From JAEHDI01 sp035455185 (GTDB lineage: Bacteria; Acidobacteriota; Terriglobia; Bryobacterales; Bryobacteraceae), in assembly GCA_035455185.1 (NCBI GenBank), contig DATIFQ010000536.1:1-48062 (forward strand): a stretch of 48,062 nt of DNA. The letters are read 5' to 3'. Position 1 is the first letter of the stretch. Each line of letters starts with the position of its first letter. A program made the position numbers and the translations under genes. Below, piece after piece: positions 17,879-24,879 of the stretch. The notes below the pieces were generated by a model, which was not told the DNA's origin, made no database searches, and saw nothing but the letters and a program-made list of their open reading frames with translations.

Positions 17879-18303
17879 GACTTCCCGTTCACTTCGAAGA
17901 TGTTTCGTTTCGTCTCGTAGATTCGAATTCGCTCGAGCCCAGTCCCGCCGCCGGGAAACGTGTCGTCCCATCCGGCGAGCAACCGGTCGCGGATCACAAT
18001 CGCAAGGTTCTCCGTGGTTGGCGGCGTTGCGGCGAATTCAGCCGCCTGCCGGTTCAGGTCCTTGTGATCGAACGCGTCGACAACCCGCTCACGGACCAGC
18101 GCGTCCAGCGCCTGAAGATCGACCACTAGCCCGGTCGCTTGGTCGAGCGGGCCCCGCACGCTGACTTCGACCGTGTAGTTGTGCCCGTGACCAAAGGGGT
18201 TGTTGCATTTCCCGTACACGTCGCGATTTTCGTTGTCCGAAAGCTGCGCGGCGTGCAGACGGTGCGCGGACGAGAACCGGTACCGGCGCGTCAGTCGAAT
18301 CAA
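17875..18303 (-). CDS. queD: 6-pyruvoyl-tetrahydropterin synthase / QueD homologue, catalytic Cys present
   Basis: A protein of 142 residues. The fold's zinc histidines are H14, H39 and H41. The catalytic Cys33 lies in GKCNNPFGHGHNY, with the Cys-to-HGH spacing of the animal PTPS type rather than the shorter spacing of E. coli QueD. The catalytic DHKDLN and YET segments are present. It converts dihydroneopterin triphosphate either to 6-pyruvoyl-tetrahydropterin or to 6-carboxy-tetrahydropterin; which one cannot be decided by eye. It overlaps folE and the second PTPS gene by 4 bp each. Confidence 0.9.
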   Translation of the reverse strand: MIRLTRRYRFSSAHRLHAAQLSDNENRDVYGKCNNPFGHGHNYTVEVSVRGPLDQATGLVVDLQALDALVRERVVDAFDHKDLNRQAAEFAATPPTTENLAIVIRDRLLAGWDDTFPGGGTGLERIRIYETKRNIFEVNGKS

Positions 18304-18716
18304 TGCGTTCCCCCGAAATAGTCGACGTAGAGGTCTTCCGTCTCGTATACGCGGATCGAGTACAACCGCGCAGCCGGCCCACGGAAGTGCGGCTCGATCC
18401 GGTTCCAGATCTCGACGGCGACGTTCTCGGTCGTCGGCACGACACGGTCGAAAGGTGGCACCTCCCGGTTTAGGAAACGGTGGTCGAAGGGCTCCACCAC
18501 TTCTCGGTTGAGGACCTCTTTGAGCCGTTTGAGGTCGAATACCATGCCGGTTACCGGGTCGGGGCTGCCCTCCAGGGTAACCTCCAGGACGTAATTATGC
18601 CCGTGACCGTGCGGGTTCGCGGCCGCTCCATACAACGATTTGTTTTCCTCGTCGGTCAGGCTCGCATTGCGACAGACATGAGAGGCCGAAAACTCGACCT
18701 TACGCGTGATGAACAT
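18300..18716 (-). CDS. PTPS/QueD paralogue lacking the catalytic cysteine
   Basis: A protein of 138 residues, clearly homologous to its neighbour. The zinc site is kept (H13, H38, H40 in HGHGHNY), as are FDHRFLN and YETEDLY. The loop before HGH reads YGAAANPHGHGH, so the position of the catalytic Cys is Ala32. A different cysteine sits at position 15, right after the first zinc histidine. It is the first gene of the operon and overlaps the intact paralogue by 4 bp. Possible roles are a different pterin side-chain reaction, or a partner subunit. It should not be called a standard QueD on sequence alone. Confidence 0.85.
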   Translation of the reverse strand: MFITRKVEFSASHVCRNASLTDEENKSLYGAAANPHGHGHNYVLEVTLEGSPDPVTGMVFDLKRLKEVLNREVVEPFDHRFLNREVPPFDRVVPTTENVAVEIWNRIEPHFRGPAARLYSIRVYETEDLYVDYFGGTH

Positions 18717-18777
18717 CTTTAACGTTTATGATGCCGCAAAGACAGGTGAGGATACTCTAAAATTATAGGGAGAACGG

Positions 18778-19299
18778 ATGCAAACGGTCAAAACTGAGCG
18801 GGTCCTCCGCATACTCATCGGAATTTTGCTCGTGGTACTCGGCTACGTGATCGTCGACTCCTTCGAGGAGCGGATCGTGGTCGTCGGCGACACAGCCCCG
18901 GATTTCACGGTTACCACTGACAGCGGCCGGCAGGTCACGCGGTCCGATTTCGGCGGCAAGCTGCTGGTGCTGAACTTCTGGGCGACCTGGTGCCCTCCCT
19001 GTGTGGAAGAGATGCCGTCACTCGATCAGTTTCAAAAGCGGCTGGCTGGAGACGGCGTAGTCGTGCTGGGCGTCAGCGTGGACAAGAGCGAGCAGGCGTA
19101 CCGGCAGTTCCTCCGGAAGGCGAAAGTCTCGTTCCTGACCGCGCGGAATCCCTCCGCCGAGATCAGCGCCGAGTATGGGACATTCAAGTATCCCGAAACG
19201 TACTTGATCGACGGCCGGGGCAAAGTCGTCCTGAAACACATCGGCCCCCGAGACTGGTCCGACGAACGGCTCATAAACGAGATAAGATCACTGCTCTAG
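18778..19299 (+). CDS. TlpA-like membrane-anchored thioredoxin
   Basis: A protein of 173 residues. One N-terminal membrane segment (about 9-27, RVLRILIGILLVVLGYVIV) anchors a thioredoxin-fold domain on the periplasmic side. The redox site is WCPPC (C72, C75) in NFWATWCPPCVEEMPSL, and the cis-proline region FKYPETYLID is present. TlpA/ResA proteins reduce disulfides, often for cytochrome c maturation. The start is preceded by GGGAGAACGG. It lies 6 bp before glcD and is likely co-transcribed with it. It is divergent from the pterin operon, with 61 bp between starts. Confidence 0.92.
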   Translation: MQTVKTERVLRILIGILLVVLGYVIVDSFEERIVVVGDTAPDFTVTTDSGRQVTRSDFGGKLLVLNFWATWCPPCVEEMPSLDQFQKRLAGDGVVVLGVSVDKSEQAYRQFLRKAKVSFLTARNPSAEISAEYGTFKYPETYLIDGRGKVVLKHIGPRDWSDERLINEIRSLL

Positions 19300-19305
19300 G
19301 ACATC

Positions 19306-20736
19306 ATGATCTCCGAGCAGGCAAAGCGAGAGCTGGCCGAAGTGGTTGGGCCACGCGGCTTCCTGGACCGGCCTGAGGATCTCACGCTCTACGAATACGA
19401 CGCGAGCGTCGAGAAGGCCCGGCCTGACCTCGTCGTTTTTCCCCGTTCCACCGATGAAGTTGTCCGGATCGTCAAGATCGCGTCTCGGCATGGGGTACCG
19501 CTGGTTGGACGTGGCGCGGGAACGGGGCTTAGCGGCGGGGCCATCCCCGTCAACGGCGGCGTAATCGTGTCCTTCGCCCGGATGGACCGCATCCTCGAGA
19601 TTGATCTTGAGAACGAACGGGCCGTTGTCGAGGCGGGGGTCGTCAACCTGGACATTACGATCGCCGTACAGGGCCAGAAGTACTTCTTCGCGCCGGATCC
19701 CTCCAGCCAGAAGGCCTGCACTATTGGCGGCAACGTCGCGGAGAATGCCGGCGGGCCCCACACGCTGGCTTACGGTGTCACCACCAACCACGTCCTGGGC
19801 CTCGAGGCGGTGCTATCCGACGGTACTGTAATCACCACCGGCGGCAAGGAGCTGGATCTGCCGGGTTACGACCTCACCGGGCTGTTGACAGGCTCCGAAG
19901 GCACCATGGCGCTGATCACCAAGGTGGTTGTCAGGTTGATGCGGCAGCCCGAGATGGTGAAAACCGTTTTGGCCATCTATGACACCACCGAAGGCGCCGG
20001 AAATACGGTCTCGGAGATCACCGCGCGGGCGATCACTCCGGTGGCGGTGGAGATGCTTGACGGCGTCATGCTGCGGATGGTGGAGGAGGCGACCCACGCC
20101 GGATATCCGATGGATGCCTCGGCGGTGTTGCTGGTCGAACTGGAGGGGCTTCGAGAGGCGGTTGAGGAGCAGGTGGAGCAGGTTCGCGAAGCATGTGAAG
20201 CCTGTGGAGCGAGAGAGTTTCGTGTTGCCCGGTCTGCCGAGGAACGCGACCTGCTCTGGAAGGGCCGCAAGAACGCGTTCGGCGCCGTCGGCCGCGTCAG
20301 CCCCTTCTACTACGTGCAGGACGGCGTGGTGCCGCGTACGCAGATCGCTCCGACGCTCCGGTTCATCGGGCAAGTCTCCGAAAAGTACGGGCTGACGATC
20401 AGCAACATCTTTCACGCCGGCGACGGCAACATGCACCCTATCATCCTGTTCGACGCGCGCAAGCCAGGCGATCTCGAAAAGGCAAGAGCGGCGGGCGAAG
20501 AGATTTTGCTGCACTGTATTTCGGTCGGCGGGACGATCACCGGCGAGCACGGGGTCGGCATGGAAAAGAACGAGCTGATGCCGAAGCTTTTCAGCGAGGA
20601 CACGCTGGAAACAATCGGCCGCTTCAAGCAGCTCTTCGACCCGCAGTGCTTCTTTAATCCCGGAAAGCTGCTGCCCACCGGCAAAGGCTGCATTGAGATC
20701 CGCCAGCCCGCAGTCACCTCGGAGACCATGCTATGA
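19306..20736 (+). CDS. glcD: FAD-linked oxidase, glycolate/D-lactate dehydrogenase subunit GlcD family
   Basis: A protein of 476 residues. The PCMH-type FAD domain (about 35-215) shows GRGAGTGLSGGAIP and GGNVAENAGGPHTLAYG. The C-terminal oxidase domain has HAGDGNMHP and the GEHGVGMEKN motif near the end. The family oxidises 2-hydroxy acids such as glycolate or D-lactate to the 2-oxo acid. Length and motifs fit GlcD, but no GlcE or GlcF gene is adjacent, so it may work alone or with subunits encoded elsewhere. Its stop overlaps the start of the URO-D-like gene by 4 bp. Confidence 0.93.
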   Translation: MISEQAKRELAEVVGPRGFLDRPEDLTLYEYDASVEKARPDLVVFPRSTDEVVRIVKIASRHGVPLVGRGAGTGLSGGAIPVNGGVIVSFARMDRILEIDLENERAVVEAGVVNLDITIAVQGQKYFFAPDPSSQKACTIGGNVAENAGGPHTLAYGVTTNHVLGLEAVLSDGTVITTGGKELDLPGYDLTGLLTGSEGTMALITKVVVRLMRQPEMVKTVLAIYDTTEGAGNTVSEITARAITPVAVEMLDGVMLRMVEEATHAGYPMDASAVLLVELEGLREAVEEQVEQVREACEACGAREFRVARSAEERDLLWKGRKNAFGAVGRVSPFYYVQDGVVPRTQIAPTLRFIGQVSEKYGLTISNIFHAGDGNMHPIILFDARKPGDLEKARAAGEEILLHCISVGGTITGEHGVGMEKNELMPKLFSEDTLETIGRFKQLFDPQCFFNPGKLLPTGKGCIEIRQPAVTSETML

Positions 20737-21683
20737 CCACACGACGACAGTTCCTCTTCTTGCCGGCGGCGCTGGCCGCCGCTGCTCCCAAGCTCGGCCA
20801 CAAGGAGCGTGTCGACCGCGCCCTTCGCGGAGAGGATGTGGACCGGCCGCCGTTTAGCTTCTGGTATCACTTCGGCCTCCAGAAGTTCCCCGCCGAAAGG
20901 CATGCGAATGCAACGTTGCGGTTCCACCGGAAATTCCGTACCGACATCGTCAAGGTGATGAGCGATTTCCCGTACCCGAAGCCGAAGGGCAACTGGTACG
21001 ACCCAGTCGTGGTGGACGATCCATTCCCTGAGCAAATCCGCGCTCTCGAAATGATCCGCGAAGGACTCGGCGGCAAGGCCCATTTCGTCGAGACGATTTT
21101 CAACCCGTGGAACGTGGCCGAGAAGCTCTCTTCGAAAGAAGAGGTCCAGAAGTTGAAGTCCGAGAAGCCGCAGGTGCTGCTTGATGTCCTGGAGGCGATC
21201 GCCAAGTCGGAGGCGAATCACGCCCGGCGTGCAATCACGACCGGGGCGTCGGGGATCTTTCTGGCGATTGCCAACGCCGGCGACGGCGTCCTGGACGAGT
21301 CCGGGTACGCGAAGTTCAGCGAGCCGTTCGACAGGATGGTGCTGGAGGCGGCGAGCGGAGCCCCGCTGAACACCCTGCACTTGCACGGGGCGAAGATCTA
21401 CCTCGACCGCTTCTGGAAAGGTTGGCAGGCGCCGGTGGTGAACTACTCCGCCCACGGCACCGGCGTCGGGATCGCGGCGGCACGCTCGAAATACGACGGC
21501 GTGATTATGGGCGGCATTGACGAACAAAACTACCGCACGCTCACGCCCGCGCAGTTGAAAGAGCAGTGGCGCGTGGCGCAACAAGCCGCCGGCAAGAAGT
21601 TCTTCCTTGCTCCCGGCTGCTCAGTTCCCAATGAAACCACCGATCGGGAGTTGATGAATCTCGTCAGGGTCCTCGGCGCCTGA
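20733..21683 (+). CDS. Uroporphyrinogen-decarboxylase-like protein with Tat-like leader
   Basis: A protein of 316 residues. The body resembles the URO-D/methyltransferase superfamily: KERVDRALRGEDVDRPPFSFWYHF at the start, NTLHLHGAKIYLDRF in the middle, and APGCSVPNETTDRELMNLV at the end (the usual GCE/GC..P..t). True HemE and cobamide methyltransferases share this fold. Unusually, the N-terminus reads TTRRQFLFLPAALAAAAP, a twin-arginine-type leader, so export is possible. The ATG overlaps the glcD stop as ATGA. The role is unknown; coupling with glcD suggests a shared catabolic pathway. Confidence 0.8.
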   Translation: MTTRRQFLFLPAALAAAAPKLGHKERVDRALRGEDVDRPPFSFWYHFGLQKFPAERHANATLRFHRKFRTDIVKVMSDFPYPKPKGNWYDPVVVDDPFPEQIRALEMIREGLGGKAHFVETIFNPWNVAEKLSSKEEVQKLKSEKPQVLLDVLEAIAKSEANHARRAITTGASGIFLAIANAGDGVLDESGYAKFSEPFDRMVLEAASGAPLNTLHLHGAKIYLDRFWKGWQAPVVNYSAHGTGVGIAAARSKYDGVIMGGIDEQNYRTLTPAQLKEQWRVAQQAAGKKFFLAPGCSVPNETTDRELMNLVRVLGA

Positions 21684-21705
21684 GACTCCGCGAACCGAAT
21701 CGTCT

Positions 21706-22593
21706 ATGAGACAACAAGGAGCCTTTTCCAGAACACTACTCCTGTCGCTTTGCCTGGCACTCTCAGCCGCGGGCGTTGCGGCGGGAGCCGAATATCCGCC
21801 GGCGGCGAGCTACACCTGCTACCGGGCGGAAGGTCCGATCCGAGTGGATGGCCGGCTCAACGAGTCGTCGTGGGTCAAGGCTCCGCGGTCGAATCCGTTC
21901 GTGGACATTGTTACCGGCAGACCGGCTTGGCACGACACTCGGGTGGCGCTGATCTGGGATGACCGTTATCTTTACTTCGGCTACACGATCGAAGAGCCCT
22001 ACGTCCAGGCGACGCTAACCGAGCGGGATTCGAAGATTTACATCGAGAACGACGTTGAGATGTTTATCGCGGGAAAAGACGCCTACTACGAGCTGGAACT
22101 GAATGCTCGGAACACCGTTTATGAAGTGTTCTGGATCTGGAAGGACATCTACAAGCCGGGGTCGCCGTACTTCGGAGTTCCGGAGTTCGACGTGAAGTCC
22201 CACACGATGATGACCCTGTCCGGCGTCGGCGGACACATCCACCCGCGTGGCGAACGGTGGGGTTTTCTCGACTGGGATCTGCCGCGCCTGAAGACCGCCG
22301 TATTTGTGGACGGGACACTGAACAACCCAAAGGACCGTGACCGGGGTTGGACTGTGGAGCTTGCCGTGCCGTGGCAGGGACTGAAGTGGCTGGCGGATGG
22401 GCGCGCGCTGCCGCCGAGGGCGGGCGACGTCTGGCGGGTTGACTGCTCGCGTTTTCAGAAGTTTGGCCCGGACGGCAAGCCGATGGATGGGAGTGCGGGT
22501 TGGACATGGAACCGGCACGGGCACTACGACTCCCACATCCCGGAAACCTTCACGCGAGTGCGATTTTCGGCCGAGAAAGTCGGCCGGGAGTGA
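21706..22593 (+). CDS. Secreted CBM9-like carbohydrate-binding protein
   Basis: A protein of 295 residues with a signal peptide (about 1-27, LLLSLCLALSAAGVAAGA). The remainder resembles the family-9-like carbohydrate-binding module: IRVDGRLNESSWVKAPRSNPFVD, then VALIWDDRYLYFGYTIEEP, DNDVEMF-like ENDVEMFI, YELELNARNTVYE, and WTVELAVPWQGL. These proteins bind sugars or act as extracytoplasmic enzymes with a CBM9 fold. The gene follows the URO-D-like gene by 22 bp. It is the last gene before the strong marR promoter. Confidence 0.82.
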   Translation: MRQQGAFSRTLLLSLCLALSAAGVAAGAEYPPAASYTCYRAEGPIRVDGRLNESSWVKAPRSNPFVDIVTGRPAWHDTRVALIWDDRYLYFGYTIEEPYVQATLTERDSKIYIENDVEMFIAGKDAYYELELNARNTVYEVFWIWKDIYKPGSPYFGVPEFDVKSHTMMTLSGVGGHIHPRGERWGFLDWDLPRLKTAVFVDGTLNNPKDRDRGWTVELAVPWQGLKWLADGRALPPRAGDVWRVDCSRFQKFGPDGKPMDGSAGWTWNRHGHYDSHIPETFTRVRFSAEKVGRE

Positions 22594-22612
22594 CATTGCC
22601 ACAATATTCCTC

Positions 22613-22641
22613 TTGACAATTGTCGTTACAACAAATATAGT
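22613..22641 (+). promoter_or_regulatory. Strong sigma-70-type promoter with overlapping palindromes, before marR
   Basis: TTGACA (22613-22618), a 17-bp spacer, and TATAGT (22636-22641). The palindrome GACAATTGTC (22615-22624) and the TTGT-N4-ACAA repeat (22620-22631) overlap the -35 box and spacer, as expected for a MarR-type autorepressor site. Transcription would start at about 22648-22649, on or next to the ATG. Confidence 0.75.
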
Positions 22642-22648
22642 GAAATTG

Positions 22649-23083
22649 ATGACCGAGAGGCACACCGAGGAAGAGGCGTTCGTCAGCCTTCAGAAGACCG
22701 CGGATGCCCTCATGCAGGGGATCGCCGTATTGCTCAAGCCGGCAGGATTGTCGGCGACGCAGTACAACGTACTCCGGATTCTCCGCGGCGCCGGGAAAGA
22801 TGGTCTGGCGTGCGGAGAGATCGGTGTGCGCATGATCACCCGGGATCCGGACATCACGCGGTTGCTGGACCGTCTGGAAACGCGAGGTCTGGTAACGAGG
22901 GCGAGAGAACTGAAGGATCGGCGGGTTATCACGGCTCGAATCACGAAAGACGGGCTGCGAATGCTGAAGGAGTTGGACGCACCGATCCAGCGGTACCACG
23001 AGAGCCAACTGGGACACATGGGTGAGAAAAAACTGGTCGAGCTGATTTGGCTGCTGGAACTGGCCCGGCGGCCGTCGATCTGA
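22649..23083 (+). CDS. MarR-family transcriptional regulator
   Basis: A protein of 144 residues with the MarR winged helix: LSATQYNVLRIL, the recognition helix around DPDITRLLDRLETRGLVTR, and the wing ending in DRRV. The family binds palindromes as dimers and releases them on contact with small phenolic or oxidising ligands. The long frame extends upstream, but the ATG at 22649 is favoured because a near-consensus promoter ends 7 bases before it. There is no ribosome site, which fits a leaderless mRNA. The pirin gene follows 118 bp downstream and is a likely co-regulated target. Confidence 0.9.
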   Translation: MTERHTEEEAFVSLQKTADALMQGIAVLLKPAGLSATQYNVLRILRGAGKDGLACGEIGVRMITRDPDITRLLDRLETRGLVTRARELKDRRVITARITKDGLRMLKELDAPIQRYHESQLGHMGEKKLVELIWLLELARRPSI

Positions 23084-23201
23084 TCTCTAAGAACCGCTGC
23101 TTCACTTCCGACCTTGAGTTTCAGTCGACGCTTCTGGCGGCAGCCGTCGCGCCGATGGCCGCCGGAGGCCGTAAACAAGTACCGACAGAAAGGGGAATGG
23201 G

Positions 23202-23900
23202 ATGATTACGCTACGACACAGAGACGAGAGGGGAGTCAGCCGGCTGGGCTGGCTGGACAGCCGGCACACCTTTTCGTTCGACCACTACTACGACCCGCGG
23301 CACATGGGTTTCCGGAGCCTGCGGGTGATCAACGACGACCGGATCGCGCCGGGCGCCGGATTCCCGACGCACGGCCACCGGGACATGGAGATCGTGAGCT
23401 ACGTGCTTGCGGGAGCACTCGACCATAAGGACAGCATGGGCACCGGATCCACCATCGCCGCGGGGGACGTGCAGCGGATGAGCGCTGGAACGGGTGTGAT
23501 GCACAGCGAGTTCAACCATTCGCAATCGGAGCCTGGACACTTCCTCCAGATCTGGATCCTGCCTGAGCGCAAGGGGCTCGTCCCCGGTTACGAGCAGCGC
23601 ACCTTCTCCACCCAGGAGAAGAGAGGGCGGCTGCGCCTGGTCGCGTCGCGGGACGGCAGGGACGGCTCGGTGACGATCCACCAGGACGCCGACCTGTACG
23701 CGACCGTGCTCGAACCGGGCGAGGGCGCAACACACGCCTTGCGTCAGGGCCGGGCCGCCTGGGTGCAGGTAGCTCGTGGAAAGGTGGTTGTGAACGGGAC
23801 AGCTCTCGAGGCGGGTGATGGCGCGTCTGTGACCGGCGAGTCCACCCTCGAGATCGAAGGCAAGGAAGCAGCCGAAGTGCTGCTGTTCGATCTGGGATAA
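23202..23900 (+). CDS. Pirin-family bicupin
   Basis: A protein of 232 residues. The pirin N-terminal cupin signature is complete: HTFSFDHYYDPRHMGF, PTHGHRDMEIVSYVLAG, and MSAGTGVMHSEFNHS, with metal ligands His, His, His and Glu. The C-terminal cupin is shorter, as in YhhW-like proteins. Members can act as quercetin 2,3-dioxygenases or as redox-sensitive regulators. The start at 23202 follows AGGGGAATGGG. A MarR gene directly upstream suggests induction by an aromatic or oxidative signal. Confidence 0.92.
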   Translation: MITLRHRDERGVSRLGWLDSRHTFSFDHYYDPRHMGFRSLRVINDDRIAPGAGFPTHGHRDMEIVSYVLAGALDHKDSMGTGSTIAAGDVQRMSAGTGVMHSEFNHSQSEPGHFLQIWILPERKGLVPGYEQRTFSTQEKRGRLRLVASRDGRDGSVTIHQDADLYATVLEPGEGATHALRQGRAAWVQVARGKVVVNGTALEAGDGASVTGESTLEIEGKEAAEVLLFDLG

Positions 23901-23931
23901 TCGACTGTCGGCTTTCGCTCCGGGTCCCGAA

Positions 23932-24879
23932 ATGAACGAGACGATCGATTTTCTCCCGCGGCACGGATACGCGGTCCTTTTCGTGTTCGTGCTCGCAGAG
24001 CAGGTCGGGCTGCCGGTTCCCGCTCTACCCGTATTGCTGGCGGTGGGGGCGCTCGCGGCCTCGGGGCAGTTCGGATTCGCTCCGGCGCTGGCAGTAGCAG
24101 TCGTCGCGGCGACCGCGGCCGACTTGGTCTGGTACGAACTGGGACGACGGCGTGGACACACGGTGGTGAATCTGATGTGTCGTGTCTCGCTCGAGCCCGA
24201 CACCTGCGTGCGGCGTACCGAGGACACTTTTGCGCGCTACGGCCTTCGCACGCTACTCTTTGCGAAGTTCATTCCTGGGCTGAATACGGTGACGCCGCCG
24301 CTGGCGGGCATGGTCCACACGCCGATGGGCCGGTTTGTGCTCCACGACGCAGCCGGGGCGGCGATTTGGGCGGGCGCATTCATGGGGCTCGGGTATCTGT
24401 TCAGCACCGAGCTCGAGCGTGTAGCCGTACACGCTATGCAGCTTGGCGGCGGGCTGTTCGTGCTTCTTGCGGGCGGCCTGGCCTGCTACATCGTCTGGAA
24501 GTACGTTCAACGGAAGCGGCTGTTCTGGCGTTTGAGGACGTCACGCATTGCTCCCGAGGAACTCAAGCGACAGATGGACAAGGGCAACCCTCCGATAATC
24601 GTTGACCTGCGGCATTCGGTCGATCTCGATGTGGACGGTTTTCGGATTCCCGGCGCTCTTCACATGAAACCTGCAGAACTCGAACGGAGGCACGGAGAGA
24701 TTCCCCGCGGCCGGGAGATCGTCCTGTACTGCACTTGACCGAACGAGGCGACGAGCGCCGGTCTGGCGCGCAAACTTCACCGGTTAGGGATCAGGAACGT
24801 TCGACCGCTGGAGGGCGGCCTGGAGGGATGGCTCGAGCGCGGGTACCCAGTGGAGCCATTGGAGGTGCCGGGGGTATGA
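23932..24879 (+). CDS. DedA-rhodanese fusion with in-frame TGA, candidate selenoprotein
   Basis: The strict frame ends at TGA 24736-24738 (268 residues). Residues 1-200 are a DedA/SNARE-associated membrane domain with several helices and the FAKFIPGLNTVTPPLAG motif. A rhodanese domain begins near 205 (PPIIVDLRHSVDLD, FRIPGALHM) and reaches EIVLYCT, where Cys267 is the active-site persulfide cysteine, then TGA. The same frame continues with PNEATSAGLARKL and VRPLEGGLEGWLERGYPVE to a stop at 24877-24879, giving 315 residues. Homologues as I remember them read YCxCPNEA, so TGA replaces the second Cys. The final stop overlaps the next ATG by 4 bp, the pattern used throughout this genome. Sec insertion is inferred; a nonsense mutation or sequencing error is the alternative. 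Confidence 0.7.
24755..24769 (+). other. SECIS-like hairpin downstream of the in-frame TGA
   Basis: A perfect inverted repeat GCGCC / GGCGC encloses the 5-base loop GGTCT. The loop begins 21 nt after the TGA. The E. coli fdhF SECIS has the same GGUCU core 18 nt after its UGA, and bacterial SECIS loops normally start with G. The loop forces Gly-Leu codons where I remember homologues having Arg and a hydrophobic residue. No bulged U is visible. Confidence 0.5.

Noticed and set aside
20412..21584. Long minus-strand frame of 390 codons opposite glcD and the URO-D-like gene.
   Set aside because: The plus-strand proteins have clear family motifs throughout; the antisense translation is His/Arg/Leu-rich and matches nothing. 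It is a codon-usage shadow.
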